Source: Cryomorphaceae bacterium (GTDB lineage Bacteria > Bacteroidota > Bacteroidia > Flavobacteriales > Schleiferiaceae). From it: a DNA stretch of 9,704 nucleotides. The translations under genes were made by a program, and so were the position numbers. This document shows, one piece after another, positions 1-6,216 of the stretch. Positions within the stretch are counted from its first letter, which is position 1, and each line of letters starts with the position of its first letter. The notes under the pieces were generated by a model. The model saw only the letters and a program-made list of their open reading frames with translations. It had not been told where the DNA came from and made no database searches. Where the stretch lies: positions 1 through 9,704 of the forward strand of contig JABMNC010000010.1 of NCBI GenBank assembly GCA_013205365.1, in the 5' to 3' direction.

Positions 1-608
1 CCTCCCATTGGGCCAAACATCATTCCGCCCGGGCCTCGTCCGCCCCCTCGGGACGACAGCGCAAAAATCGCGGCCAAAGCAATTAAAATGGGGACAAAAG
101 GCAGCTTTCGTTCCTTGCCGGGTGCTGCATCAAACTGCCCCGAGAGGCGCTGGGCAACCTCTTGAGCCAGAGCCTGAACGCCGCCGCGGTAGTCCTGATT
201 GCGAAAGGCTGGCTTGAGGGTGTTCTCGATGAGTTGGTGGCTAACCAGATCGGTTATGGTGGGTTCCAAACCTCGGCCGACTTGAATGGCCATTTTGCGG
301 TCCTCGAGCGCAATAAGCACGAGCATGCCGTTGTCGGTCTCGGCTTGTCCAATACCCCAGGCTTCTCCGGTTTGTGCTGCCACAAAATTCAGGTCGTCCT
401 TGACTCGGTCGACAAAAAGTACCAAAATTTGGGTCGAGGTGCTGTCATTGATCGCGCCAAGCACCGCCTCGAGGGCCTCCTCATCGCCTGCACCTAGAAC
501 CTTCGCAGCACTTCGCCAGACTACAAGACCTTCGCTCGCGCTGGGCTTCTCCCAAGGCTGGGCCTGAAGCCCGAGGCTCAGGATTAAAAGCAATACGAAG
601 AACCTCAT
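1..608 (-). CDS. TPM-domain protein, secreted and membrane-anchored (YgcG-like), 3' end cut by window edge
   Basis: The frame is open from the ATG at 608-606 to the left edge, about 202 residues, with no stop, so the C-terminus is missing. It begins with a signal peptide (MRFFVLLLILSLGLQAQ), followed by a TPM domain at about residues 25-150. Recognisable TPM features are TQILVLFVDR, a stretch like GEAWGIGQAETDNGMLVLIA and the strand KMAIQVGRGLE. A hydrophobic segment (PFVPILIALAAIFAL, about residues 171-185) follows, then the start of a Gly-rich tail (GGRGPGGMMFGPMGG), as is usual for this family. The TPM domain would lie outside the cytoplasmic membrane. TPM proteins are widespread beside lemA; a thylakoid relative acts in photosystem repair, but the bacterial function is unsettled. 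The start overlaps the stop of the upstream TPM gene as ATGA. The family call is firm; the biochemical role is unknown. Confidence 0.88.
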   Translation of the reverse strand, partial: MRFFVLLLILSLGLQAQPWEKPSASEGLVVWRSAAKVLGAGDEEALEAVLGAINDSTSTQILVLFVDRVKDDLNFVAAQTGEAWGIGQAETDNGMLVLIALEDRKMAIQVGRGLEPTITDLVSHQLIENTLKPAFRNQDYRGGVQALAQEVAQRLSGQFDAAPGKERKLPFVPILIALAAIFALSSRGGGRGPGGMMFGPMG

Positions 609-1030
609 CCTCGAGAAACCTCGTTGCTGAGCTCGTTGCGGTCGCGGTTGCCCTGATGCGGGAAGTACTGGGCAAGGGCTCGGCCTGCTTCGGCTACGCC
701 CAACTCAATGGCTTCCAACCAACGGCCTTCTTTCAATTCAGTCACCATGCGGTCCCTTATGCCATCCCAAAAGGATTGGCCCACGCTAGCGTGGATTCCA
801 AGGTCACCCACAACGGCAAACTTGTGGCTCTCGAGGGCGAGGTAGAATAAAATTCCGTTTCGCTCGGCCGTTTGGTCCATGCGCAGACGCTTGAATACTT
901 TTTCTGCATCCTTAAGTGCATCCCCCTTACAGGTATCGTTAAGGTGAACCCTAACCTCCCCCGAGGTAACAAACTCTGCGGCTTCGATGGCCGCGACAAT
1001 GCGCTGCTCTTGGTCTGGACTAAGGGTCAT
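605..1030 (-). CDS. TPM-domain protein, soluble (141 aa)
   Basis: This is a compact protein made almost entirely of one TPM domain. It has no signal peptide and no membrane segment, so it is probably cytoplasmic. Motifs visible are the strand GEVRVHLND near residues 24-32, NGILFYLALESHKFAVVGD near 59-77, and GIHASVGQSFWDGIRDRM just after. The C-terminus (FPHQ, NELSNEVS) resembles the conserved tail of Bacteroidota homologues as I recall them. The start is fixed by the TAATG overlap with the stop of lemA, and the end overlaps the next TPM gene as ATGA, so it sits between two coupled partners. It is a paralogue of the secreted TPM gene downstream, giving one TPM domain on each side of the membrane. 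Function is not established; a role with LemA in envelope maintenance is inferred from context only. Confidence 0.88.
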   Translation of the reverse strand: MTLSPDQEQRIVAAIEAAEFVTSGEVRVHLNDTCKGDALKDAEKVFKRLRMDQTAERNGILFYLALESHKFAVVGDLGIHASVGQSFWDGIRDRMVTELKEGRWLEAIELGVAEAGRALAQYFPHQGNRDRNELSNEVSRG

Positions 1031-1623
1031 TACTCGAAGCTCACTTCGGGAGCCTCTTGAGCCTCGGCCTCTGCTTCAAAGTACCCGCGGGACTCAAAGC
1101 CGCCGATGGAGGCTACTATGGACGTTGGAATGCGCTTAACCGCGGAGTTGAAACTGCGTACCTGCTCGTTGAAGCGATCACGCTCGACGTTGATTCGGTT
1201 TTCGGTTCCCTCAAGCTGCGATTGGAGCGCCAAAAAGTTTTGGTTGGCCTTGAGGTCAGGGTAGCGTTCCACCGTAACGAGAAGCCTGCTGAGTGCGCCC
1301 TTGAGCTCGCCTTGAGCCTTTTGAAAGGCCGCGATTCGCTCTGGAGTAAGGTCGTCGGCATTAACCTGAACCGAGGTTGCCTTGGAACGGGCTTCGATGA
1401 CCCCTTTTAGGGTTTCTTGCTCAAAATCGGCGTAGCCTTTGACGGTCGCAATCAAGTTCGGAATCAGGTCTGCCCTGCGCTGGTAGGCAGATTGAACGTT
1501 AGCCCACTGGCTTTCGGTGCTTTCGCTCAGTGAAACAAGGCGATTGTAGGCTCCAATACTCCAAAACACAAGCAGTGCAAAACCGCCAATTAAAGAAAGA
1601 AGAATGATCGTAGAACGCTTCAT
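1030..1623 (-). CDS. lemA: LemA family protein
   Basis: A 197-residue protein with the standard LemA layout. A short basic N-terminus (MKRS) is followed by one membrane segment at about residues 5-25, then the family signature YNRLVSL (from residue 26) and long helices typical of the LemA helical bundle. Blocks such as WANVQSAYQRRADLIPNL, KANQNFLALQSQLEGTENRI and RFNEQVRSFNSAVKRIP are diagnostic. The helical domain probably faces the periplasm. The tail is acidic (residues about 182-197, EAEAEAQEAPEVSFE). The start overlaps the stop of the MerR gene as ATGA and its TAA overlaps the next TPM start as TAATG. LemA proteins are very often adjacent to TPM genes; their molecular role is not well defined. 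The family assignment is certain, the function is not. Confidence 0.95.
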   Translation of the reverse strand: MKRSTIILLSLIGGFALLVFWSIGAYNRLVSLSESTESQWANVQSAYQRRADLIPNLIATVKGYADFEQETLKGVIEARSKATSVQVNADDLTPERIAAFQKAQGELKGALSRLLVTVERYPDLKANQNFLALQSQLEGTENRINVERDRFNEQVRSFNSAVKRIPTSIVASIGGFESRGYFEAEAEAQEAPEVSFE

Positions 1624-1961
1624 GGTAGAGTTTTAATAGTTTGAACGAATTGATCTAATTCGGATTTCACTTTATGCAAACGCCGTACCACATCGTCGTA
1701 GTTCACGGCTTCTTCGGTACCGTTGCGCAATTTTTGCCTTGCGCCATCGAGCGTGAAGCCCCGTTCTTTGACTAAATGATGGATTTGGCTGAGTTTTTCC
1801 ATGTCTTTGACGCTGTACTTACGAGCACCAGATTCTGCTTTTTTGGGTTGCAGGTCGAGAAATTCTTTTTCCCAAAACCGCAGGGTTGAGGTCTTGAGGC
1901 CAAACATGCTGGCGGCTTCGCTAATGCCATAGTAGCGTTTAGTAAATTCCATGGGAATCAT
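1620..1961 (-). CDS. MerR-family DNA-binding regulator, short form
   Basis: A 113-residue protein with an N-terminal MerR winged helix: YYGISEAASMFGLKTSTLRFWE (residues 10-31) gives the helix-turn-helix, and SGARKYSVKDMEKL (residues 44-57) gives the wing and following helix. Residues after about 85 form one charged helix (VVRRLHKVKSELDQFVQTI) that could dimerise. There is no effector-binding domain and no cysteine set for metal sensing, so it does not look like a classical metal or drug sensor. The start at 1961 makes a TAATG overlap with the peptidase gene; an alternative ATG at 1952 would shorten it by three residues. Small MerR proteins of this kind are found beside M23 peptidase and lemA genes in Bacteroidota (from memory, not searched). 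Its target is unknown; the inverted repeat upstream of the operon at 2938-2960 is a candidate. Confidence 0.9.
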   Translation of the reverse strand: MIPMEFTKRYYGISEAASMFGLKTSTLRFWEKEFLDLQPKKAESGARKYSVKDMEKLSQIHHLVKERGFTLDGARQKLRNGTEEAVNYDDVVRRLHKVKSELDQFVQTIKTLP

Positions 1962-2938
1962 TAGTCAAGGGATTGGTTGTTGGCCGCAGCTTGGGCTAGT
2001 AGCTGGTTGTACTGTGCTGGAGTCAGATCGTTAAAAAAGAAATTGATGGGATTGACACGCTGGCCCTTGTAAATCACCTCGTAGTGAAGGTGCGGTCCAG
2101 TGGATTTTCCCGTATTGCCGATGTAGCCAATAAGGTCTCCGCGCTTTACCCGCTCTCCCTGCCGGCGCACTACCTTACTCATGTGGGCATAGAGGCTGTG
2201 GTATCCGTATCCGTGGCCAATAGTTAGGTGCTTGCCATAGCCTCGCCCGCCATAGAGTTCGTTAGAGACGATCGTTCCGTTGGCCGTGGCATAGATTGGC
2301 GTTCCTTGGCGTGCAGAGAAGTCAATGCCTTGGTGCATCTTACTGACCTTGAATATCGGGTCAACTCGAAACCCGAAGCCCGACGAGAGCTTAATGCCGG
2401 CTTGGTCTTTTACCGGTCGAATGGCCGGTAGGGATTCCAGTATAGCCCCCTTCTTTTGTGCCAATTCGGCAACTTCATCCAAACTTGCCGAGTGAACAGC
2501 CAAGCGTTTTTTAAGGTCATCAACCCGACGAATGGTGCGCTCTAAAAGGGTTTCATTGCTCAAGCCACGAATCCGTTCGTAGCTCTTCGCATCGGTAGGG
2601 ATTCCGCCTTGGCGGATCCACGTGGCAGGAGGTTCTGACTCAAGGATTACGCGGTATATCTCGTTGTCGCGTCGTTCTAGTTCTAGAATTACGCCAGAGA
2701 GCTCGAGCATTTGCGATTCGAGTTCGGCATAAATCTGCTCCGAAATTTCAAGCTGCCGTTTTAGGCCGCGCTCCTCGGGTGAATCAACAAAGGACTGTAT
2801 GCCAAAGAAAAAAATGATGCCCATGAGCATGGACCCGATTAAGAAAAGTGAGGTGTCCCGCAGCAAATGCTTCCAGCTGCGCTCGACCTTTTTAAAGGCG
2901 AGGGTTAGAGGGTCGTAGATGTACTTGGCGCGGCGCAT
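1961..2938 (-). CDS. Membrane-anchored M23 (LytM) peptidoglycan endopeptidase
   Basis: From the chosen start the protein is 325 residues. A cytoplasmic N-terminus with RAKYIYDPLTLAF, resembling related Bacteroidota M23 proteins, is followed by one membrane segment at about 30-50, a charged coiled-coil region (about 55-165), and a C-terminal LytM domain (about 182-300). The zinc site is complete: H202 and D206 in HQGID and H285 in GPHLH, with H252 in LYAH and H283 as the catalytic-side histidines. It is therefore probably active, cleaving cross-links in periplasmic peptidoglycan. The frame is open further upstream, with ATGs at 2977 and 3025 giving 338 or 354 residues, but these run into the divergent alaS and add sequence unlike the family. 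I prefer 2938. The stop overlaps the MerR start as TAATG. It is the first gene of the operon with merR, lemA and the TPM genes. Confidence 0.92.
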   Translation of the reverse strand: MRRAKYIYDPLTLAFKKVERSWKHLLRDTSLFLIGSMLMGIIFFFGIQSFVDSPEERGLKRQLEISEQIYAELESQMLELSGVILELERRDNEIYRVILESEPPATWIRQGGIPTDAKSYERIRGLSNETLLERTIRRVDDLKKRLAVHSASLDEVAELAQKKGAILESLPAIRPVKDQAGIKLSSGFGFRVDPIFKVSKMHQGIDFSARQGTPIYATANGTIVSNELYGGRGYGKHLTIGHGYGYHSLYAHMSKVVRRQGERVKRGDLIGYIGNTGKSTGPHLHYEVIYKGQRVNPINFFFNDLTPAQYNQLLAQAAANNQSLD

Positions 2939-2945
2939 ACTTTTG
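2938..2945 (+). promoter_or_regulatory. Candidate -7 promoter element for alaS
   Basis: TACTTTTG matches the Bacteroidota -7 element TAnnTTTG at every fixed position. Transcription would start near 2951-2953, leaving a leader of about 24 bases before the alaS ATG at 2976. No clear TTG-type -33 element is seen at the usual spacing of about 19-20 bases upstream, where M23 coding sequence lies, so the call rests on the -7 match and position only. Confidence 0.4.
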
Positions 2946-2952
2946 TATTCTT

Positions 2953-2960
2953 CAAAAGTA
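2953..2960 (-). promoter_or_regulatory. Candidate -7 promoter element for the M23-merR-lemA-TPM operon
   Basis: On the minus strand, 2960 to 2953 reads TACTTTTG, again a full match to TAnnTTTG. Transcription would begin near 2946, giving a leader of only about 8 bases before the preferred M23 ATG at 2938. No convincing -33 element is seen at the expected distance, which would fall inside the alaS coding start. The short leader and missing -33 weaken the call. A promoter further inside alaS is an alternative. Confidence 0.3.
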
Positions 2961-2975
2961 GGCAAAACCACCCGC

Positions 2976-5576
2976 ATGAATCCTTCAGACCTCCGCCAAG
3001 CATTCCTGGACTTTTTTGAGTCCAAGGGTCACGTAGTACTGCCCTCGGCGCCGCTTGTCATCAAGGACGATCCGACGCTGATGTTTACCAATGCGGGTAT
3101 GAATCCGTTTAAAGACGTTTTTGTGGGCGCTAAACCCGTGCTTCATTCGCGGATCGCCGACAGCCAAAAGTGCCTTCGCGTGAGCGGGAAGCACAACGAT
3201 CTCGAAGAAGTGGGTATTGACACCTACCACCATACCCTCTTTGAAATGCTGGGTAACTGGTCCTTCGGAGACTACTTTAAGCAAGAAGCCATTGATTGGG
3301 CCTGGGAGTTCTTGACCGTGGTTTGCCAGCTCGACAAGGACCGTTTGTACGTCACCGTTTTTGGGGGCGACTCCGGAGACCAACTCGCCTCTGATGAAGA
3401 GGCCAAGGCAATGTGGAGTAAGTACTTAGCTTCAGACCGAATTCTCCACGGCAGCAAGAAAGACAACTTTTGGGAGATGGGCGATACAGGCCCTTGCGGT
3501 CCCTGCTCCGAGATTCACGTGGACCTTCGCAGCGAAGGTGATCGGGCCGCCTTAAACGGAGCGAGTTTAGTCAACAACGATCATCCCCAGGTTATTGAGG
3601 TATGGAATCTAGTTTTCATGCAGTTTGAGCGAAGGGCCGACGGCTCGCTCCTTCCCCTGCCTGCCCAGCACGTCGATACGGGTATGGGATTTGAGCGTTT
3701 GGCTCGAGCGGTTATTGGCGCATCTTCCAACTACGATACCGAAGTTTTCAAGCCCTATTTGCGCCGCCTGGAGCAGCTCAGTGGCCTCAAGTACGGAGAA
3801 TCCGAGCGAACAGACATCGCGATGCGGGTGGCCTCAGACCACATCAGGGCGGTGGCCTTTGCCATTGCAGACGGGCAATTACCTGCTTCAAACGGTGCCG
3901 GCTACGTCATTCGCCGGATTCTTCGACGCGCCATTCGGTACGGATACAGCACCTTGGGCTTTCGCGAGCCATTCATGGTGGAACTGGTGGACGTAATGGT
4001 CCAAACTATGGGCTCAGCTTATCCCGAGCTCCCGGCCCGCGCTGATTTTATTCGCCAAGTGGTACGCGAAGAAGAAGGGGCCTTTTTGCGCACTTTAGAA
4101 ACGGGCCTCAAGCGCCTTGACGCTGCGATTGCCGACGCAGACTTGCTGGAGGGTGACCGCGCCTTTGAGCTCTACGATACGTTTGGTTTCCCCCTTGACC
4201 TAACCTCACTAATCTGCCGCGAGCAGGGCAAGTCGGTAGACGAAGCCGGATTCCGCGCTGCTATGGAGGCACAAAAGGCCCGATCGCGCGAGGCCTCTGC
4301 GCAAAAAGTAGGGGACTGGGTTGTGCTTAATGGAGCAGCATCCGATGAGTTTGTGGGTTATGATCAGTTGCAGTCCGAGGCAAAATTGCTGCGCTACCGA
4401 AGCGTAGAGACTGCCAAGGGCCCCGTGGTTCAGGCTTGTTTTGCCCCCACGCCTTTTTACCCCGAGGGTGGAGGTCAGGTAGGCGACCAAGGATGGGCGG
4501 ATTTCGGCGGCGAACGCATTCAGGTTCTCAGCACCAGCAAAGAGACGGGCATGATTCTGCATACGCTTTCAAAGGCTCCAGCAGAATGGACCGCGGGGGT
4601 ATTATTGGCCGTTGACCCCGAGCGGCGCTCGGCATCGGCCCAAAACCACAGCGCTACGCACCTCCTTCACCACGCATTGCGCAGCGTTCTCGGTACTCAC
4701 GTGGAGCAGCGGGGATCCTTGGTTTCGCCCGAAACCCTGCGCTTTGACTTTAGTCATTTTCAAAAGGTTAGTGCTCAAGAAATGGACGCTGTGGAGGCCA
4801 TGGTAAGTGCTGCAATACGAGCCAACCTCCCGCTGGTGGAGCACCGGGCTATGCCGATTGAAGAAGCAAAGGCCTTAGGGGCTATGGCTTTATTTGGTGA
4901 AAAATACGGTAACTCCGTCAGGGTAATTCAGTTTGGCCCTTCGGTCGAGCTCTGTGGCGGAACGCATGCTGCCGCTTCGGGCCTTTTGGCACCTTTTGTG
5001 CTCGTGGCCGAGTCGGGGGTCGCATCCGGCATTCGCCGCATCGAAGCACTTTCGGGTTCCTCCGCCGAGGCCTATCTAAAGGCACAGCGCCGTCAGTGGC
5101 TGGACCTCGTAAGTCAAGCCAACAGCGCAAATCCCGCTGCAGTGATTCAGGACCTACGGGCTCAAATAGCAGATTACAAGAAGAGGCTTGAGGGTATTCA
5201 GCGCAGCCAATCTGCCGGTGCAGAGGGAGACCTCATGGCCAGCGCAAAGTCCCAGTCCGGCCTTCTATGGATTGCGGCCGAGCTCAACTTGGGAGCAGCA
5301 GCAACCAAGGACTTAGTTTTTAGCCTCACCAAGGCTCATCCTGACCTGGTAGTCCTTTTGGTGTTTAGCGAAGACGATAAGGTTCAGGCCCACCTTGGGG
5401 TAGGCGAAACCGCCTTGTCAAGGGTTCACGCCGGCAATTGGCTTCGTGAACTTGGCCACCACATCGAAGGCGGCGGCGGAGGCCAATCCTTCTACGCCTC
5501 TGCGGGCGGCAAAAAGCCTTCGGGAATTCCCAATTTACTAAACGCATTCGAGCAAAAATGGCAAAGTATACCTTGA
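2976..5576 (+). CDS. alaS: Alanyl-tRNA synthetase
   Basis: This enzyme attaches alanine to tRNA-Ala and clears mischarged Ser/Gly-tRNA-Ala. The 866-residue length is normal for bacterial AlaS. The N-terminal class II catalytic domain starts MNPSDLRQAFLDFFESKGH and contains LMFTNAGMNPFKDVF (about 35-49) and HHTLFEMLGNWSFGDYF. The tRNA-recognition region carries DHIRA and GAGYVIRRILRRAIRYG. The editing domain has the complete metal-site pattern HxxxH (H558, H562) and CGGTH (C660, H664). The C-Ala domain ends with the Gly-rich GHHIEGGGGGQSFYASAGG. The frame is open 19 codons further upstream (to 2919), but the family begins at MNPSDLR, and the extra stretch lies in the divergent M23 gene, so 2976 is chosen. 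Its last 19 bases overlap the next gene. It is intact and shows nothing unusual. Confidence 0.98.
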   Translation: MNPSDLRQAFLDFFESKGHVVLPSAPLVIKDDPTLMFTNAGMNPFKDVFVGAKPVLHSRIADSQKCLRVSGKHNDLEEVGIDTYHHTLFEMLGNWSFGDYFKQEAIDWAWEFLTVVCQLDKDRLYVTVFGGDSGDQLASDEEAKAMWSKYLASDRILHGSKKDNFWEMGDTGPCGPCSEIHVDLRSEGDRAALNGASLVNNDHPQVIEVWNLVFMQFERRADGSLLPLPAQHVDTGMGFERLARAVIGASSNYDTEVFKPYLRRLEQLSGLKYGESERTDIAMRVASDHIRAVAFAIADGQLPASNGAGYVIRRILRRAIRYGYSTLGFREPFMVELVDVMVQTMGSAYPELPARADFIRQVVREEEGAFLRTLETGLKRLDAAIADADLLEGDRAFELYDTFGFPLDLTSLICREQGKSVDEAGFRAAMEAQKARSREASAQKVGDWVVLNGAASDEFVGYDQLQSEAKLLRYRSVETAKGPVVQACFAPTPFYPEGGGQVGDQGWADFGGERIQVLSTSKETGMILHTLSKAPAEWTAGVLLAVDPERRSASAQNHSATHLLHHALRSVLGTHVEQRGSLVSPETLRFDFSHFQKVSAQEMDAVEAMVSAAIRANLPLVEHRAMPIEEAKALGAMALFGEKYGNSVRVIQFGPSVELCGGTHAAASGLLAPFVLVAESGVASGIRRIEALSGSSAEAYLKAQRRQWLDLVSQANSANPAAVIQDLRAQIADYKKRLEGIQRSQSAGAEGDLMASAKSQSGLLWIAAELNLGAAATKDLVFSLTKAHPDLVVLLVFSEDDKVQAHLGVGETALSRVHAGNWLRELGHHIEGGGGGQSFYASAGGKKPSGIPNLLNAFEQKWQSIP

Positions 5577-6202
5577 TCCTAGCAGGCCTTTTTGCCTGCA
5601 CCTCCCTTACTGCTCAGGTTTTTTACACCGACAGCGACGTGCGCGACCGCAACTTTTCTGTAGCACCCTATGTTCAGGCCAATACCGTTTTTAGGCGCAC
5701 GGTGGCCGAGGTAGTTGGTCAGCAGCCCGACGTAACCGACGTATTTCGAGGCAGCTTGGGCGGGGCGTACGGACTTTCCCTTAATGGAACCTTAAAGAAC
5801 TTTAGATTGGGCCTCGATGTGGCGCAAAGCAACTTTGCCTACCGCCAGGGTGCCGACCTAGACAACATGGTCAGGACCCAGAGCAACTACCTCATGCTGC
5901 GCGGACGTCTTGGGTTTAAGACAGAGATTAGCGACGAAACTACCCTAGAGGTATGGGTTCCCATAGCCTACCGACGCCTGCAGTCGGTGCAGCGCGACGG
6001 CAGTTCTGACGCAGTGGCATCAACCATTACCTCTGCAGGCATCGAATTGGGTCCATCCATCAAGCTCAATGAAAACTGGAGTTGGTTTGGGTTAATTGGG
6101 CTCGACAATGCCTTTTCTGAGTTTGAGGTAAATCCTGTGAATGCCTACCGGGAATACCCTCTTTGGGTGACAATGTCAACAGGCATCCGCTTTGCGCTCT
6201 AA
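5558..6202 (+). CDS. Secreted, probable outer-membrane beta-barrel protein of unknown function
   Basis: A 214-residue protein beginning with a clear signal peptide (MAKYTLILAGLFACTSLTAQ, cleavage probably near residue 19-20). The mature part alternates polar and hydrophobic residues in several stretches that look like transmembrane beta strands, for example FSVAPYVQANTVF, LKNFRLGLDVAQSNFAY, NYLMLRGRLGFKTEI, TLEVWVPIAYRRL, GIELGPSIKLNENWSWFGLIG and the last strand LWVTMSTGIRFAL. About eight strands are plausible, which suits a small outer-membrane barrel. I do not recognise a named family. The ATG lies inside the end of alaS, overlapping by 19 bases in another frame; the next in-frame ATG would remove the signal peptide and much of the barrel, so the overlapping start is preferred. 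It is probably co-transcribed with alaS, but nothing suggests a functional link. Confidence 0.8.
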   Translation: MAKYTLILAGLFACTSLTAQVFYTDSDVRDRNFSVAPYVQANTVFRRTVAEVVGQQPDVTDVFRGSLGGAYGLSLNGTLKNFRLGLDVAQSNFAYRQGADLDNMVRTQSNYLMLRGRLGFKTEISDETTLEVWVPIAYRRLQSVQRDGSSDAVASTITSAGIELGPSIKLNENWSWFGLIGLDNAFSEFEVNPVNAYREYPLWVTMSTGIRFAL

Positions 6203-6204
6203 TA

Positions 6205-6214
6205 CAGGCGCCTG
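6205..6214. repeat. 10-base palindrome between convergent genes
   Basis: CAGGCGCCTG is a perfect GC-rich palindrome filling most of the 14-base gap between the stop of the beta-barrel gene (6200-6202) and the stop of murF (6219-6217). A hairpin with a realistic loop would keep only about three stem pairs, and there is no strong T-run on either side, so it is a poor intrinsic terminator. It may be a protein-binding site or chance. Confidence 0.4.
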
Positions 6215-6216
6215 AA

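Larger units (their letters stand above)
2938..2960. repeat. Inverted repeat between divergent M23 operon and alaS
   Basis: The 8-base arm TACTTTTG (2938-2945) and its exact reverse complement CAAAAGTA (2953-2960) are separated by 7 bases (TATTCTT). The repeat lies in the 37-base gap between the divergent genes, and its left arm overlaps the preferred ATG of the M23 gene by one base. Both arms also match the Bacteroidota -7 consensus TAnnTTTG when read inward. It could be an operator for a dimeric regulator, two facing promoters, or chance similarity in an AT-rich gap. The symmetry is seen directly; the function is inferred. Confidence 0.6.

Noticed and set aside
162..567. Plus-strand open frames opposite the truncated TPM gene
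   Set aside because: They have no recognisable domain and lie antisense to a frame with a signal peptide and a clear TPM domain.
1057..1410. Plus-strand open frame of 117 codons opposite lemA
   Set aside because: The opposite strand encodes an unmistakable LemA protein; the frame shows no domain of its own and is explained by codon-position mirroring.
1611..1623. A 13-base identical sequence (tagaacgcttcat) at the starts of lemA and gldJ (also 9071-9083)
   Set aside because: Both encode a short basic MKRS start before a hydrophobic segment; the match ends at once on both sides and is most simply a coincidence of similar N-termini.
4209..4562. Minus-strand open frame of 117 codons inside alaS
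   Set aside because: It is fully contained in the intact alaS gene and its translation resembles no protein family I know.
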